From contig JBEVVG010000001.1 in NCBI GenBank assembly GCA_040507225.1, forward strand, positions 124,001 to 188,000: a DNA stretch of 64,000 nt, given 5' to 3'. A program made the position numbers and the translations under genes. The DNA comes from Thiodiazotropha sp040507225. Its GTDB lineage: Bacteria > Pseudomonadota > Gammaproteobacteria > Chromatiales > Chromatiaceae. Within the stretch, counting starts at the first letter, position 1, and each line of letters opens with the position of its first letter. The notes below the pieces were generated by a model. The model searched no databases, was not told the DNA's origin, and worked only from the letters and a program-made list of their open reading frames with translations. Shown piece after piece: positions 45,954-54,665 of this stretch.

Positions 45954-46493
45954 TTAGTTGTTTTGTCCACCGTTGCGCCAAAACTTCAAATCCAGGAGAA
46001 CTTTGCACACTTGCTCCTGAACCGCGTGAACCGCTGCTGCTTCTTGGAACTGCTGGCTTACGCCTGGGGTGAGCCGCTTGATGGTTTTCCATTTCGGCAA
46101 GATCTCAGGGAATTTTTCCCGAAGCTTGTTTCCGACATCACCGTCTAGAGGGATCTCCAGCCAGCACTCGAGCTTAACTAGACCGAAGTGTTCCGCCAGA
46201 TACCGGTTGTACAGGCAATCACGTAAAAAAATGTTGAGTGCCTTTCTTGCGGCACCCCAGTTCCCTTTCGCTTCTCCTGGGAAGCGATCTGCTAAGCTCT
46301 TGGTTCTTTTGTTCAATACCGACAAGAACTCTTCTTCGGACTCGGTAGCTGCGAATTTGCTCAGGTCGACTTTCGAAAGGTAGCTTCGTGCTGTGGCGAT
46401 AACGTCAGGTGCGCCTTGGTTTCGGAGCGTCGAATGGCCGATTGCCACTTGTGCAGTACGCGCTTGCATCATTGAAATGTATCGTGGGTTCAT
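45954..46493 (-). CDS. Integron cassette protein, unknown
   Basis: This 179-aa protein starts at ATG 46493 (a TTG at 46502 is in frame), a few bases after an attC end, as cassette genes do. It is soluble and basic, with LAEHFGLVKLECWLEIPLDG in the middle and a C-terminal helical part ending FWRNGGQNN. No family recognised. No promoter of its own is visible; cassette genes are usually read from a promoter near the integron integrase. An attC-like site follows its stop within 5 bp. Confidence 0.65.
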   Translation of the reverse strand: MNPRYISMMQARTAQVAIGHSTLRNQGAPDVIATARSYLSKVDLSKFAATESEEEFLSVLNKRTKSLADRFPGEAKGNWGAARKALNIFLRDCLYNRYLAEHFGLVKLECWLEIPLDGDVGNKLREKFPEILPKWKTIKRLTPGVSQQFQEAAAVHAVQEQVCKVLLDLKFWRNGGQNN

Positions 46494-46500
46494 TTCTTTC

Positions 46501-46568
46501 AACTAATGCTGCGATAAACGGCGCGAGCTTACGAGCTTTCGACGACCGTAGGGAGCGAATTTAATGGC
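46501..46568 (-). other. attC site (degenerate core)
   Basis: It aligns along its length with the attC at 47169-47239: GATAAACGGCGCGAGCTTAC here against AATAAAGGGCGTGCTTGAAG there. The core GTT is changed to ATT. It sits exactly between two cassette genes. Confidence 0.6.
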
Positions 46569-46572
46569 CTTA

Positions 46573-47166
46573 TTAAATTTTCTCACTCCACACCTCTGCT
46601 TCTTGAATGTACGACCGATAAAATTGAAGCCCTTGTTCCGCCAAGCATACAGGATGTAGATCACTGATCCGTTCCTTAAGATGATGCCACGGAGGATTGT
46701 ACCATTTGCCTCTATTTTTAAACCTCACCACTTCAGGGTCTGTTGGAACCACTTTGGCATCTAAATCAAGCAGGATATCTGGTGAGATTAAATCGATTGT
46801 CAAAGTGCCGTTTTCCAATTTAGACGATATAGAATTTAACTGAAATCCTCGTCCGGTTTTATCAATAACCGCCATTCTTAGTGGTTTCGTAACGGTTGAT
46901 GACACACTGTGTATTTCGGCATTTCTTGCTTGCCGTAAAAAAACTAATAATGGGTCCTTTTTTCGTAGTTCTGTATACGGCTTATGCCACTGCTGAAACC
47001 CTTTTCGGGACTTAAGCAATCGTTCTGTAAACTCCCACGCCCTTTCTATTCTGAATAGATAGTTTTCCCAATTTTCCCGAAATTCCAAAAAATTAGTAGT
47101 TGCCTTCATTTCATCAATTGCTTTAGCAGCGATATCTAAGTCCTTTTTGGGGCCAGATAGGTTCAT
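46573..47166 (-). CDS. Integron cassette protein, unknown
   Basis: This 197-aa protein starts at ATG 47166 directly behind an attC 3' end (GCGTTAATTTC then ATG). It is soluble, helical at the N-terminus (LDIAAKAIDEMKATTNFLEF), then has FLRQARNAEIHS and a beta-rich domain with WYNPPWHHLKERISDLHP. The RNAEIH part resembles HEPN-like helical proteins, but I would not name it on that alone. It is the middle cassette of the array. An attC-like site follows its stop. Confidence 0.65.
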   Translation of the reverse strand: MNLSGPKKDLDIAAKAIDEMKATTNFLEFRENWENYLFRIERAWEFTERLLKSRKGFQQWHKPYTELRKKDPLLVFLRQARNAEIHSVSSTVTKPLRMAVIDKTGRGFQLNSISSKLENGTLTIDLISPDILLDLDAKVVPTDPEVVRFKNRGKWYNPPWHHLKERISDLHPVCLAEQGLQFYRSYIQEAEVWSEKI

Positions 47167-47168
47167 GA

Positions 47169-47239
47169 AATTAACGCCTTAATAAAGGGCGTGCTTGAAG
47201 CGCTTCCAGCCGAAGGCGACTTTGATTAATTTGTTATGC
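47169..47239 (-). other. attC site (best preserved)
   Basis: On the - strand the 71-bp site opens with GCATAACAAATTAATC and closes with TATTAAGGCGTTAATT, with an imperfect stem in between (CGCCTTCGGCTGGAAGCGCT). This is the classic attC layout (TAACAA ... GGCGTTA). It contains the stop codon of the 47234 gene and ends 3 bp before the next cassette start. Confidence 0.75.
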
Positions 47240-47581
47240 ATATTGCAACCAGTTTAGCAGCAGGCTCATGCCACCTTCTGATTTTACGTTTAGGCGATAT
47301 GCGGTATATGAGTAGCCAAGTGATCTTGCTACGGCTTCTATGTCAGCATGCCTGCTCGACCTGTTAGATGTGGGGGGATATTCTTGTTCAACAGTAACGT
47401 CAGGCATATTGCCAGGCGCTAGATCTACATAAACAGTTACTTTGCTCGCGTTCTCTTTAAGCAATACTAACTCTCGACTAGAAGCGAATTTGTAGCCAGC
47501 TATCTTTTCTACTGCCCGAGTCGCCTCGACAAGAGAGGAATGCTTTAGCATCTTCTCGGCTTCTACTGGATTCCATGGCAC
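47234..47581 (-). CDS. Integron cassette protein, unknown
   Basis: This 115-aa protein starts with GTG 47581, with AAGGAG about 9 bp upstream. It is soluble: VEATRAVEKIAGYKFASSRE near the N-terminus and ADIEAVARSLGYSYTAYRLN near the C-terminus. No family recognised. Its stop codon overlaps the attC that follows, a common cassette feature. It is the first protein-coding cassette after the integrase remnant. Confidence 0.65.
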   Translation of the reverse strand: MPWNPVEAEKMLKHSSLVEATRAVEKIAGYKFASSRELVLLKENASKVTVYVDLAPGNMPDVTVEQEYPPTSNRSSRHADIEAVARSLGYSYTAYRLNVKSEGGMSLLLNWLQYA

Positions 47582-47602
47582 TGCTGGACTCTCCTTTAAG
47601 AT

Positions 47603-47643
47603 GCATAACAGCTTTATAAACGAGACCCCGCGTCTCGTTATAC
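47603..47643 (-). other. attC-like site (short)
   Basis: It carries the same boxes as the site at 45909 (GCATAAC ... GTTATAC on the + strand) with the perfect inner stem AACGAGAC/GTCTCGTT. It lies between the first cassette gene and the integrase side. Confidence 0.5.
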
Positions 47644-47661
47644 ATTTATAGCAAGACCTCT

Positions 47662-47719
47662 ATATAACACTTTAATTGACAGAATTTCTATGACTTTTGG
47701 GCGTGGCACCTCGTTATAC
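47662..47719 (-). other. attC- or attI-like site next to the integrase remnant
   Basis: It has GTATAAC and GTTATAT boxes on the - strand, 58 bp apart end to end, with GAGGTGCCACGCCC after the first box. It shares CTCGTTATACATT with the two short sites. It is the last recombination-like site before intI, so it could be the attI end or a gene-less cassette. Confidence 0.35.
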
Positions 47720-47769
47720 ATTATCAGCGAGTCGTGACAGTGGCAAACTGAGGATTACGGAGTAGAATC

Positions 47770-48219
47770 ATGGAGTCAGCCAACCGAATCCCCCAAGCCA
47801 CGTTTTCTTGATCAAGTCAGAACAGCCTGTAGACGGAACCATTTCAGTCACAGAACTGAAAATCGTATATCTACTGGATACGCTAGTTCATCCTGTTCAA
47901 TGGCAAAAGCCATCCCAATGAGATGGGCAAGCAAGAGATCGAAGGTTACCTCAATCACCTGTCTTCCCGTCGAAATGTCTCTGCCAGTACCCAATCGGGT
48001 GCCCTTACTGCGATAGCTTTCCTATATCGTACCGTTTACAACAGGAATTACTGGCAGTTGGTCTTCCCCTCTACTGCGGTTCGGCCCTGGCTGAATACCC
48101 AGCAGATGGCGCGATGGCATGCCTCACCGAGCACAATTAGAAGAGCATTCAAACGCGCAGTTCAGCAAGCGAAGATCCACAAGCATGTCGGAGGGAAGCT
48201 TCCCGAATGTCCGCTATGA
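47770..48219 (+). pseudogene. intI: Integron integrase (intI) remnant
   Basis: In shifting frames the sequence reads KPRFLDQVRTACRRNHFSHR, then SYIYWIR-stop-FILFNGKSHPNEMG, then KQEIEGYLNHLSSRRNVSAS and GALTAIAFLYRTV. This is the N-terminal domain of an integron-type tyrosine recombinase. It then jumps to YWQLVFPS and RRAFKRAVQQAKIHKHV, which belong near the C-terminus in intact IntI. About 125 residues with the first catalytic Arg and Lys are deleted, there are at least two frameshifts and one TAG, and the RH/GH/Tyr end is missing. It is divergent from the cassettes, exactly as in a complete integron. It cannot be active. Confidence 0.85.
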
Positions 48220-48416
48220 AGCAATCGGGTTTGATATTACCAGTGCCGATACAGGTCAGCTTCTGGCCGAAAGCGCTCTATTGCAGTGCAACATATCAGC
48301 GTCCGCTATTGCATTTATCTGTCGACAATGTGGTTAGCGAATATACGAGACAAATGGATTTTCCGACACTCATAATCGACGCTTTCACGCTACCAGGCTG
48401 CTCAATGGGATAAGAG

Positions 48417-51400
48417 CTATATAGCGCGCTGTATTTCAGAGTGCAACGAAGCAATCGAGAAAGCTGCCAGTATGAGGATTAGCTCGAGACGATTGCGAAG
48501 ATCTCCCTGTATACCCAGTTTTGGGAGCAGGCTAAATCGATGCACTGGGCGATTTTCATGTCCATCGTGTGATAATACACCATCTATCTGGAACGCCTTC
48601 TTACCTGTGCCGGCGGACATGGAATCTATCGGCTGAAAGCCTGCCTCTCTGGCAGCAATCAGTTTGTCACGGTCTCCTGGTTCAGTGTAGACCATGCTAA
48701 CGAGTGAATCAGGGATGGAGTAATAATCCAGTATTGATCTTACCAGCCCAAAATGCTCATCGCGCCACAGGAGAATCTGACGACTGGCGCTGATCATGTT
48801 CATCAGCATTTCCGTATTTAGTGTAACTTTGGGTTGGCGATCGGAGTTAATTGCTGCCGAGGCCAGCAGTTCCATTCGGCGCCAACCGTTTTCTGTTACC
48901 CGTGTCAGGTAAGAATAAGCCATCTCGGGTTCGATCTTGCGTGGCGTGAATCGTGTTGCAGAACCAATATGGTCCAATAGTGACTCTAATCCCTGCAGGT
49001 CACTTGCCGTTACTCCAAGATGTTCACTTGCACCTTCAGGATCGTGACCTCGGCTGATAAGGCGCATCAACTTGAGGATTTTCAATGGTGTGGGTGGTTT
49101 GGGGTGATGATCGGCCTCGACAGGCGCCTCTGGTAGTTCTCCGGCAGGCATGTCGTCAAGTCGGATGATATTGTCAGGACAGAGCCGGCTGGTGCTGAGA
49201 GAGAGCCTGAGTTGGTGAACGCACCATTCCGGTAGGAAATGCAGGTAGCTTCGCAGGGCTGTGACTGGGGAGGCATGCCCCATGAAAATCGCAAGAGCCC
49301 ATGGAGCGCGGCGCGTGACACCGACTCTGCCCAACAATATCTTCTGGACGGAATGGCTGAAATCATCAGGTTTCCTGGTGTTTTCAAACGGCTCCAGCCA
49401 CATAGGAAGACTCAGTCCATACAGAGCATGAGCCACCCGGCAGCCCGCTGCGTGACGGGCATGATGGATGACGATACCAGGGTTGCCGGTGACGGCCTTC
49501 AATACCTGAAGCACCAGGTCGACGAGCGTTGTCGCCTCAGGGAGCTGCCGGGCTTCACTGACATCACAAAAGATCGGTGCCAGCTCGTCATCACCATGGC
49601 TCGCTTCGTTCATGGCCATGACTTCCCGGATGACGCGCTGTTCGAGGTCACTGAGTGAGAAGAGCAGCGGCACATGGCGCTTGGAGGCGGGACGCTTGAG
49701 ATTCCGGTATGGATTTCTTCTCACCAGTACAACCCAGCTCCCACCGGCCTCTACCCATTCTCGTCGTTGTAACCCCAGAGCTTCGCCTCGGCGAAGACCG
49801 AAGCGGTAACAAAGCAAGAGAAGAAAGGCGCTGAAAAGGGCTACCCACTCGTCGCCTGGATAGTCACGCAGGTGCTGGAGGGCTGTCTGGTAATCCTTCT
49901 CGGTAATGTAGCCGGGTTTGACGGCCCATTGACCTGCTGCCAGTGGTAGTTCGGACCAGTCGGGCTCATCAATACCGAGCTCACGACCCCACTCGTGAAA
50001 CTCTACCAGCCGGTTACCCAGATAGGCAGGTTTTTCGGTGGGTCGGCACGCCAGTATCTCGTCGTAGAAATCGGTCAGGCTGTCACTGTCGAGCGAAAGC
50101 AGGTCAATGTCGTAGCCAACTTCCAGAAACCGAGGCGATAGGGTATTGAAATAGCGATAAACAGTCCGGATAGCGAGCATCTGTGGCTTTTTGCTTCGTG
50201 ATCCTCGTACGGGGCGAGTGAGAAGATGTTGCGTCCAGCCGACCAGTAGATGTATCGCAGAGCTTACCTGCATGCGCTGTGATTGCAGGATTGCCTTGAT
50301 CTTGCGTCTGAGGTCGCGGCGCATGCTGCTGGCGCTCGTGTCGAAATGTGCTATTAGGATAGTGGCGACTTCGCCCAGGAGGTGATGCGCGGCATGCAGC
50401 CTCTCATCATCTGCGCCGCCTGCATCTGAAGGTGTAGTGGCGCCCTTTATCGTATTGGCTGGATCACCCTCCATCTCCTCGACTTTTGTCGTTTCGTTCT
50501 TTGGTAGGGCGATGATCTTCTCGCAGTCCAGCCTGAGCCAGTCCATCCATCCAAGTCCGGCCGAGAGTACACGGCCAGCGAGGTAGCCGGCCACAATGCC
50601 GGGCAGGGTTATTACATTGACCTGATCCACGCGGCCGGCGAGATCCTCCAGCAAGTCACGAATGTTACTGGTGTCACTGCTGGGGAATACACTTGGCCCG
50701 GACTTGGCCAGTGGTTTCAACCAGTCCGGAATGCGGTGGTTGTCCCAGTTGATTTTTCTGGACGACATACCCGACCTGGCGAGCAATGTCGCCACCTGTG
50801 ACGTGACAGGAAAACGACTGACGGGTGGGTCGGTGGCATCGGTGTCCAGTTTCTCCGAGAATTCGAGGTAATCCTGATTCTTGTACCGCACTAGTCGATG
50901 ATTCTTGCCATCCAGAACGGCGTTCAGGATTCTGAGGTCGGAGAGGCGGCACTCGAGGCAAAGCAGTACTGTGCCGAGCAGGCGACAGTCCTGGTAACCG
51001 GTACGGCCAACCGATTGCGAATGCCGATGGGTGACCCAGGTTTCCAGGACGTGGCGCCACCATGACTGAGCCCCGACAGCACTGGGCTTAAAGGGTGATC
51101 GATCTTCTTCGTGCAAGGCATATCGACGGGGCAGTTTGACCCGCTTGCCTTGCTCTTTCCAGAGACGATCAATCTTTCGGACCAGATAGGCATACTGGAG
51201 CATGCCGTCGGGTTTAGGCAGTCCATTAGATCGAAACAGCAGGGCACGCGATAGGGCCTCAAGCGCATCTTCGTCCATGTCTACTAGCGGCGTATTGTGT
51301 GTGTGTTCCGCGATCGTGTTCTCAGCCTGAAAGCGGGCGTCCTTAATGTCCTTGCGCCGTCGTTGCTGGCGAGCCAGCAGGCCAAAGGCGTGCTGTTGCG

Positions 51401-53828
51401 GTAACTCCGCCTCGGCAAGCTCGTCAGGCAGGGGAGGCAGTGGCCCACTCGGCAACGGGTGCAGTCCCAGCGCCGCATAGCTCGCCTCGATCTGGGGTCG
51501 TGCGGATTCCATATCCTCCTGCCAGCAGCGAGTCGAGTAGTCGCTGTAGCTGGCAGCGCCAAATTCAGCATGGCCGAGGAGGCCATCGATGATCTCGGGA
51601 TCAACACCCCGTCGACGCAGATCGGACGAGAATCTGTGTCGAAACAGGCGCAATGGCAAGGGGCAGTCAAACAGGTCCAGGCTGCGGATCCGTGATTCAG
51701 AGAGCGAAAGCCAGCTGAGTCCTTTGTCTCCAACTACCAGTTGGAACAGGTAGGGCATGGTTCCCGTAGAGACGCCGCGCGACAGGGTGTGGATCCCTTC
51801 TGCCATCCTGGGGCATGTGTCCCGCAGCATCTCGCTGAGCGTGGCAAGGTGAGCGGGATATTGCTGTGTGAGGACTTGATGGAGGGGGCGGGGTAGGGGG
51901 ACCAGCCTGCCCATTCGGGCACCGCCGGTATCTTTGTCCAGGATATAGACAAAGCCATCTTCTGTATCCAGGAGAGCAGGATCTTCCAGGGGGTCGTGAA
52001 TAGGTCTGGCCCCCGTTGCTGCCCAGAGGCATAACGTCAGATAGGCTGTCAGCTGGTTGTGATAGGAGATCAGGTTCCCGGATCGTTGGCTGGTTGCGAT
52101 ACGCCCATAAGCCTGTTCGAGAGCGGCTATCAGGAGATCCTCCAGCGGTGCCAGCCAGCTGCCTGCTCCGATGAGGTCGTTGCGGGGTTTCGTGCCTGCA
52201 GCCAGAGCGGTGTCTGCCAGGATGGCCTGGGCTTCTAGCTGGCTCCAATGCGGATAGGCAAATGCACCCGGCAGACCAGACTGTGGGTGGCTTGAAAGCA
52301 GACGAGCGAAGAGGTTGTCGGCGGATTCCTGGAATAGACGTTGGCCAAGCGGGTTCTCCAGCATGCCCGGTGTAACCCGGTTGAGGGCTTTGGGCCTCTT
52401 CTGCAGCATCTGATGTTCTGCACTCTCGTTGCAGAGACTCAGCCATAGAGCCCCGAGAGTCTCTGGAGTGGCGCCGCCTGTTGTGCAGGGCAGGAAAACA
52501 GCGGTGAGGTGGCTGGGTAAATCAATCCTGATGCTTGGTGCTACGGGTGTGACCCAGCGATGTTCTTCATCGGTTTTTGGTGTCCATTGCGATTGTCGTT
52601 GCGGCGGAAGTCGTCGTAGAGATTTCATGTCCGGGACGAGTGTCCACTCAGCCGAGGGGTGTTTATTGATTTGGATGTCCAGGCAGCGTCGCAACGAGCG
52701 TCCTGTATGGACTGAAATCCATAGCAGTGCCCCTAGTATATTGTCGTCTATGGTGTCAGCCTTGGTGAGTTGGACAATCCAGCGATCCAACTCTTTCTTT
52801 TCGTCCGCCGACGGTTGATGCCAGGACCAGGGGAGCTGATGCCGGGCTTCGGAGCTAGCCAAGAGAACGCTGTTAGCCTGGAGGCGTTGGTGAGTGTAGG
52901 AGCGACGGGCATCGACGCCGACGTCAATGATGGCGTCTGTGTTTTCCGTGTCCGGATGCCAGTGAGTGTCTGGGAAGGCCTCAATGGACTCATCTGGTAG
53001 CCACTCACTGGCTGGGGGAGCTGGCGCATCTACTGGTAAACCGTCGATTTCTAATCTGTAGTAGAGGAGGTCGCAGTGCGGGTCTTCGTGGCCAGCATCT
53101 TCAGGGGACTGCTCACCGAGTGCCAGGGCACGGACGGCACGCAGGAACTGCTGCTCAGTGGAGCTATCAGTTAGGACAAGATTCTGGTCTGCGTGACGGA
53201 TGAGGGTTTGGTTCATCTCGGAGAAAGTCGAGCCAGGTCCTTTCAGGCTCATGACCATTTCCTTCGATTTGAGCTTCTTGATCTCTCCCGCGAGGCGTAG
53301 CCGTGTGGCGACCACCCGAACATTCTTGTCCCGCTTGTTGCCCCGAAGCGTTCGAAGGATGGCTTGGAGCAGTAACCAGATTCGGAACTGGCGGTACCAG
53401 CCATATACCGCTTCATCCTTTATAAAGGGGTTGTGCTGGCCGGACATGGCGACGAGGTAGAGGAGACTGAGCCTCCCTCGCAATTGGGTTGCTGGAGACT
53501 CCTCCAGTGAAAGCGGGGAGGTGAGTGTCAGGATGGATGGGTCAGAGATCGTTGTGTGGGCGGCCTGGAGTACCGGATCGATCAGTCCATGTAATCCGGG
53601 TGACCACTGGTCGAGAATTCGTATGGCGGCTGGGTCGGCAAGCTCACGCAGGAATGTGCCAACCAGGTCTGGGTCTGAGTGGAGCGGTCCTGCATCTATA
53701 AGGAGTAGGACACCAGGAAGACAGTGATGGTGTTGTGCCCATTCAAGGATGGCCTCAGAAATCCCGAAGGTCGCAGCTTGCGCAGCCGTCGACGGTGGTT
53801 CCTTGATTGCTTTTGCCTCGCATTCCAT
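48417..53828 (-). CDS. Giant multi-module tyrosine recombinase (1803 aa)
   Basis: Typical tyrosine recombinases have 300-450 aa. This single frame contains two full catalytic sets. Set 1: R608 (TGARPI), K632 (LDKDTGG), R730-H731 (FRHRF; the first His of HxxR is Arg), H753 (LGHAEF), Y761 or Y764 (SYSDYS). Set 2: R1346 (GLRRGEA), a Lys near 1379 (NLKRPASK), H1455-x-x-R1458-H1459 (HHARH), H1518 (MGHASP), Y1528 (RSYLHF). Between them, about 900-1090, LLCLECRLSDLRIL followed by a beta-rich part looks like a third module without HxxR, GH or Tyr; a similar arginine box (VHTGRSLRRCLDI) near 370 may be another. It starts 135 bp inside attR and is the only large gene there. It may act as a fused analogue of recombinase-in-trio elements. 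Function unknown. Confidence 0.88.
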   Translation of the reverse strand: MECEAKAIKEPPSTAAQAATFGISEAILEWAQHHHCLPGVLLLIDAGPLHSDPDLVGTFLRELADPAAIRILDQWSPGLHGLIDPVLQAAHTTISDPSILTLTSPLSLEESPATQLRGRLSLLYLVAMSGQHNPFIKDEAVYGWYRQFRIWLLLQAILRTLRGNKRDKNVRVVATRLRLAGEIKKLKSKEMVMSLKGPGSTFSEMNQTLIRHADQNLVLTDSSTEQQFLRAVRALALGEQSPEDAGHEDPHCDLLYYRLEIDGLPVDAPAPPASEWLPDESIEAFPDTHWHPDTENTDAIIDVGVDARRSYTHQRLQANSVLLASSEARHQLPWSWHQPSADEKKELDRWIVQLTKADTIDDNILGALLWISVHTGRSLRRCLDIQINKHPSAEWTLVPDMKSLRRLPPQRQSQWTPKTDEEHRWVTPVAPSIRIDLPSHLTAVFLPCTTGGATPETLGALWLSLCNESAEHQMLQKRPKALNRVTPGMLENPLGQRLFQESADNLFARLLSSHPQSGLPGAFAYPHWSQLEAQAILADTALAAGTKPRNDLIGAGSWLAPLEDLLIAALEQAYGRIATSQRSGNLISYHNQLTAYLTLCLWAATGARPIHDPLEDPALLDTEDGFVYILDKDTGGARMGRLVPLPRPLHQVLTQQYPAHLATLSEMLRDTCPRMAEGIHTLSRGVSTGTMPYLFQLVVGDKGLSWLSLSESRIRSLDLFDCPLPLRLFRHRFSSDLRRRGVDPEIIDGLLGHAEFGAASYSDYSTRCWQEDMESARPQIEASYAALGLHPLPSGPLPPLPDELAEAELPQQHAFGLLARQQRRRKDIKDARFQAENTIAEHTHNTPLVDMDEDALEALSRALLFRSNGLPKPDGMLQYAYLVRKIDRLWKEQGKRVKLPRRYALHEEDRSPFKPSAVGAQSWWRHVLETWVTHRHSQSVGRTGYQDCRLLGTVLLCLECRLSDLRILNAVLDGKNHRLVRYKNQDYLEFSEKLDTDATDPPVSRFPVTSQVATLLARSGMSSRKINWDNHRIPDWLKPLAKSGPSVFPSSDTSNIRDLLEDLAGRVDQVNVITLPGIVAGYLAGRVLSAGLGWMDWLRLDCEKIIALPKNETTKVEEMEGDPANTIKGATTPSDAGGADDERLHAAHHLLGEVATILIAHFDTSASSMRRDLRRKIKAILQSQRMQVSSAIHLLVGWTQHLLTRPVRGSRSKKPQMLAIRTVYRYFNTLSPRFLEVGYDIDLLSLDSDSLTDFYDEILACRPTEKPAYLGNRLVEFHEWGRELGIDEPDWSELPLAAGQWAVKPGYITEKDYQTALQHLRDYPGDEWVALFSAFLLLLCYRFGLRRGEALGLQRREWVEAGGSWVVLVRRNPYRNLKRPASKRHVPLLFSLSDLEQRVIREVMAMNEASHGDDELAPIFCDVSEARQLPEATTLVDLVLQVLKAVTGNPGIVIHHARHAAGCRVAHALYGLSLPMWLEPFENTRKPDDFSHSVQKILLGRVGVTRRAPWALAIFMGHASPVTALRSYLHFLPEWCVHQLRLSLSTSRLCPDNIIRLDDMPAGELPEAPVEADHHPKPPTPLKILKLMRLISRGHDPEGASEHLGVTASDLQGLESLLDHIGSATRFTPRKIEPEMAYSYLTRVTENGWRRMELLASAAINSDRQPKVTLNTEMLMNMISASRQILLWRDEHFGLVRSILDYYSIPDSLVSMVYTEPGDRDKLIAAREAGFQPIDSMSAGTGKKAFQIDGVLSHDGHENRPVHRFSLLPKLGIQGDLRNRLELILILAAFSIASLHSEIQRAI

Positions 53829-53962
53829 GGGCTAGATAGGGCCTGCATGCCATTAACCGGATCCATGGATTCTGCCTGTAACTGCTTGAAACGTCAATTA
53901 AAGTACAAATTGAACCGAAAAAAAACATTTAACCTATTTATATTTAGTTCGGCCTCATAACC

Positions 53963-53993
53963 TCGTAGGTTCAAATCCTGCCCCCGCTACCAA
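53963..53993 (+). repeat. attR: second copy of the tRNA-fMet 3' end
   Basis: This is an exact 31-bp copy of 8077-8107. Just inside it, CGGCCTCATAACC (from 53950) resembles the anticodon arm of the tRNA with a few bases missing before TCGTAGG, so the island end carries a longer, eroded tRNA fragment. Confidence 0.93.
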
Positions 53994-54000
53994 ATACTTA

Positions 54001-54037
54001 AAACGGCCTTTCAGTGCATTCTGAAAGGCCGTTTTTT
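54001..54037 (+). terminator. Original terminator of tRNA-fMet, now beyond attR
   Basis: AAACGGCCTTTCAG (54001-54014) pairs with CTGAAAGGCCGTTT (54021-54034) over a 6-nt loop and runs into six T. It starts 7 bp after attR, where the tRNA transcript ended before the island inserted. Confidence 0.9.
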
Positions 54038-54665
54038 GTGCGGCACGTTAGACGCTATCGAACTTCACGCAGGCCTTTCCAGCAGAGGATTGACGCCCGC
54101 AGTGAAACTGTCTCCCCGATTTTAAATCACATAGGCGTATCGCTACGCGGACCGGTCTCAAGCATGCATGGGCTTGCAGATTCAAGCAACCTGGTTACGC
54201 TGAGATGCTCGTCTTGGGGGACTCTGTTTTGCGAATCCTCGAGAGTGGGTCCAGCGATCAATGAATACTCGTATCTCGTGTCCGGACGGATTGATGCGGC
54301 AAACGATCTGGTCATTTCAACACGGCCAGTGACGCTGACCCATGACTGCGGGATAGTCTGCGATCCTCACCCGCACACACTCCACTAAATTGGAATTTAT
54401 CCTGCGAGAATATGCCAGTGGACGGCATTGTTGAATGTTTTGTCAATGTAAAGTCCTCATTCGTCTGTCGCATGTCTGAATATGAGCGTGATTCCGAGTT
54501 CTGACACTAATGGCTCGACTTTGCAGCAGAAAATGATAGAAATTCCTATCATCAGGCTGATTGACCTTTCGTTGATTCATGCAATGGAAAACCGGCTCGG
54601 AAATATCCTATGCTTTTTCATGACGCATTGTATTGTCATCAACGATGTTGATTCAGGGTGGGGCT
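54038..54665. other. Gene-free stretch right of the island
   Basis: Frames of up to 124 aa exist (54014-54388 and 54482-54799) but have no ribosome-binding site, odd composition and no similarity; one begins inside the terminator. I see nothing else. GGGTGGGG just before 54666 may serve the next gene. Confidence 0.5.

Larger units (their letters stand above)
45555..48219. mobile_element. Decayed integron: intI remnant plus four cassettes
   Basis: An intI pseudogene on the + strand faces away from an array of - strand cassettes, each with an attC-like site behind its gene (47234-47581, 46573-47166, 45954-46493, Imm8-like 45555-45901). Gene order, orientation and gene-to-attC spacing are those of an integron platform. 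With IntI broken, the array is frozen. Confidence 0.8.
8108..53993. mobile_element. tRNA-fMet genomic island (~45.9 kb), defence-rich
   Basis: The borders are the 31-bp att repeats. The left end has repressor, excisionase and integrase genes. The right end has a giant multi-module recombinase gene 135 bp from attR. The cargo is a long defence operon, XRE regulators, secreted unknown proteins and a decayed integron. Lower GC and different codon use from the flanking nuo genes agree with transfer. No conjugation, replication or capsid genes were seen, so it is an integrative island that may need a helper or be immobile. Two unrelated recombinase genes at its two ends leave open that it is a composite of two insertions. 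Confidence 0.9.

Noticed and set aside
45909..47643. The two 41-bp attC-like sites as plain transcription terminators
   Set aside because: The inner stem AACGAGAC/GTCTCGTT could terminate transcription, but the shared outer boxes GTATAAC and GTTATGC and their places at cassette borders favour attC origin; confidence kept moderate.
54014..54388. 124-aa + strand frame right of the island
   Set aside because: It begins inside the tRNA terminator hairpin and has random composition.
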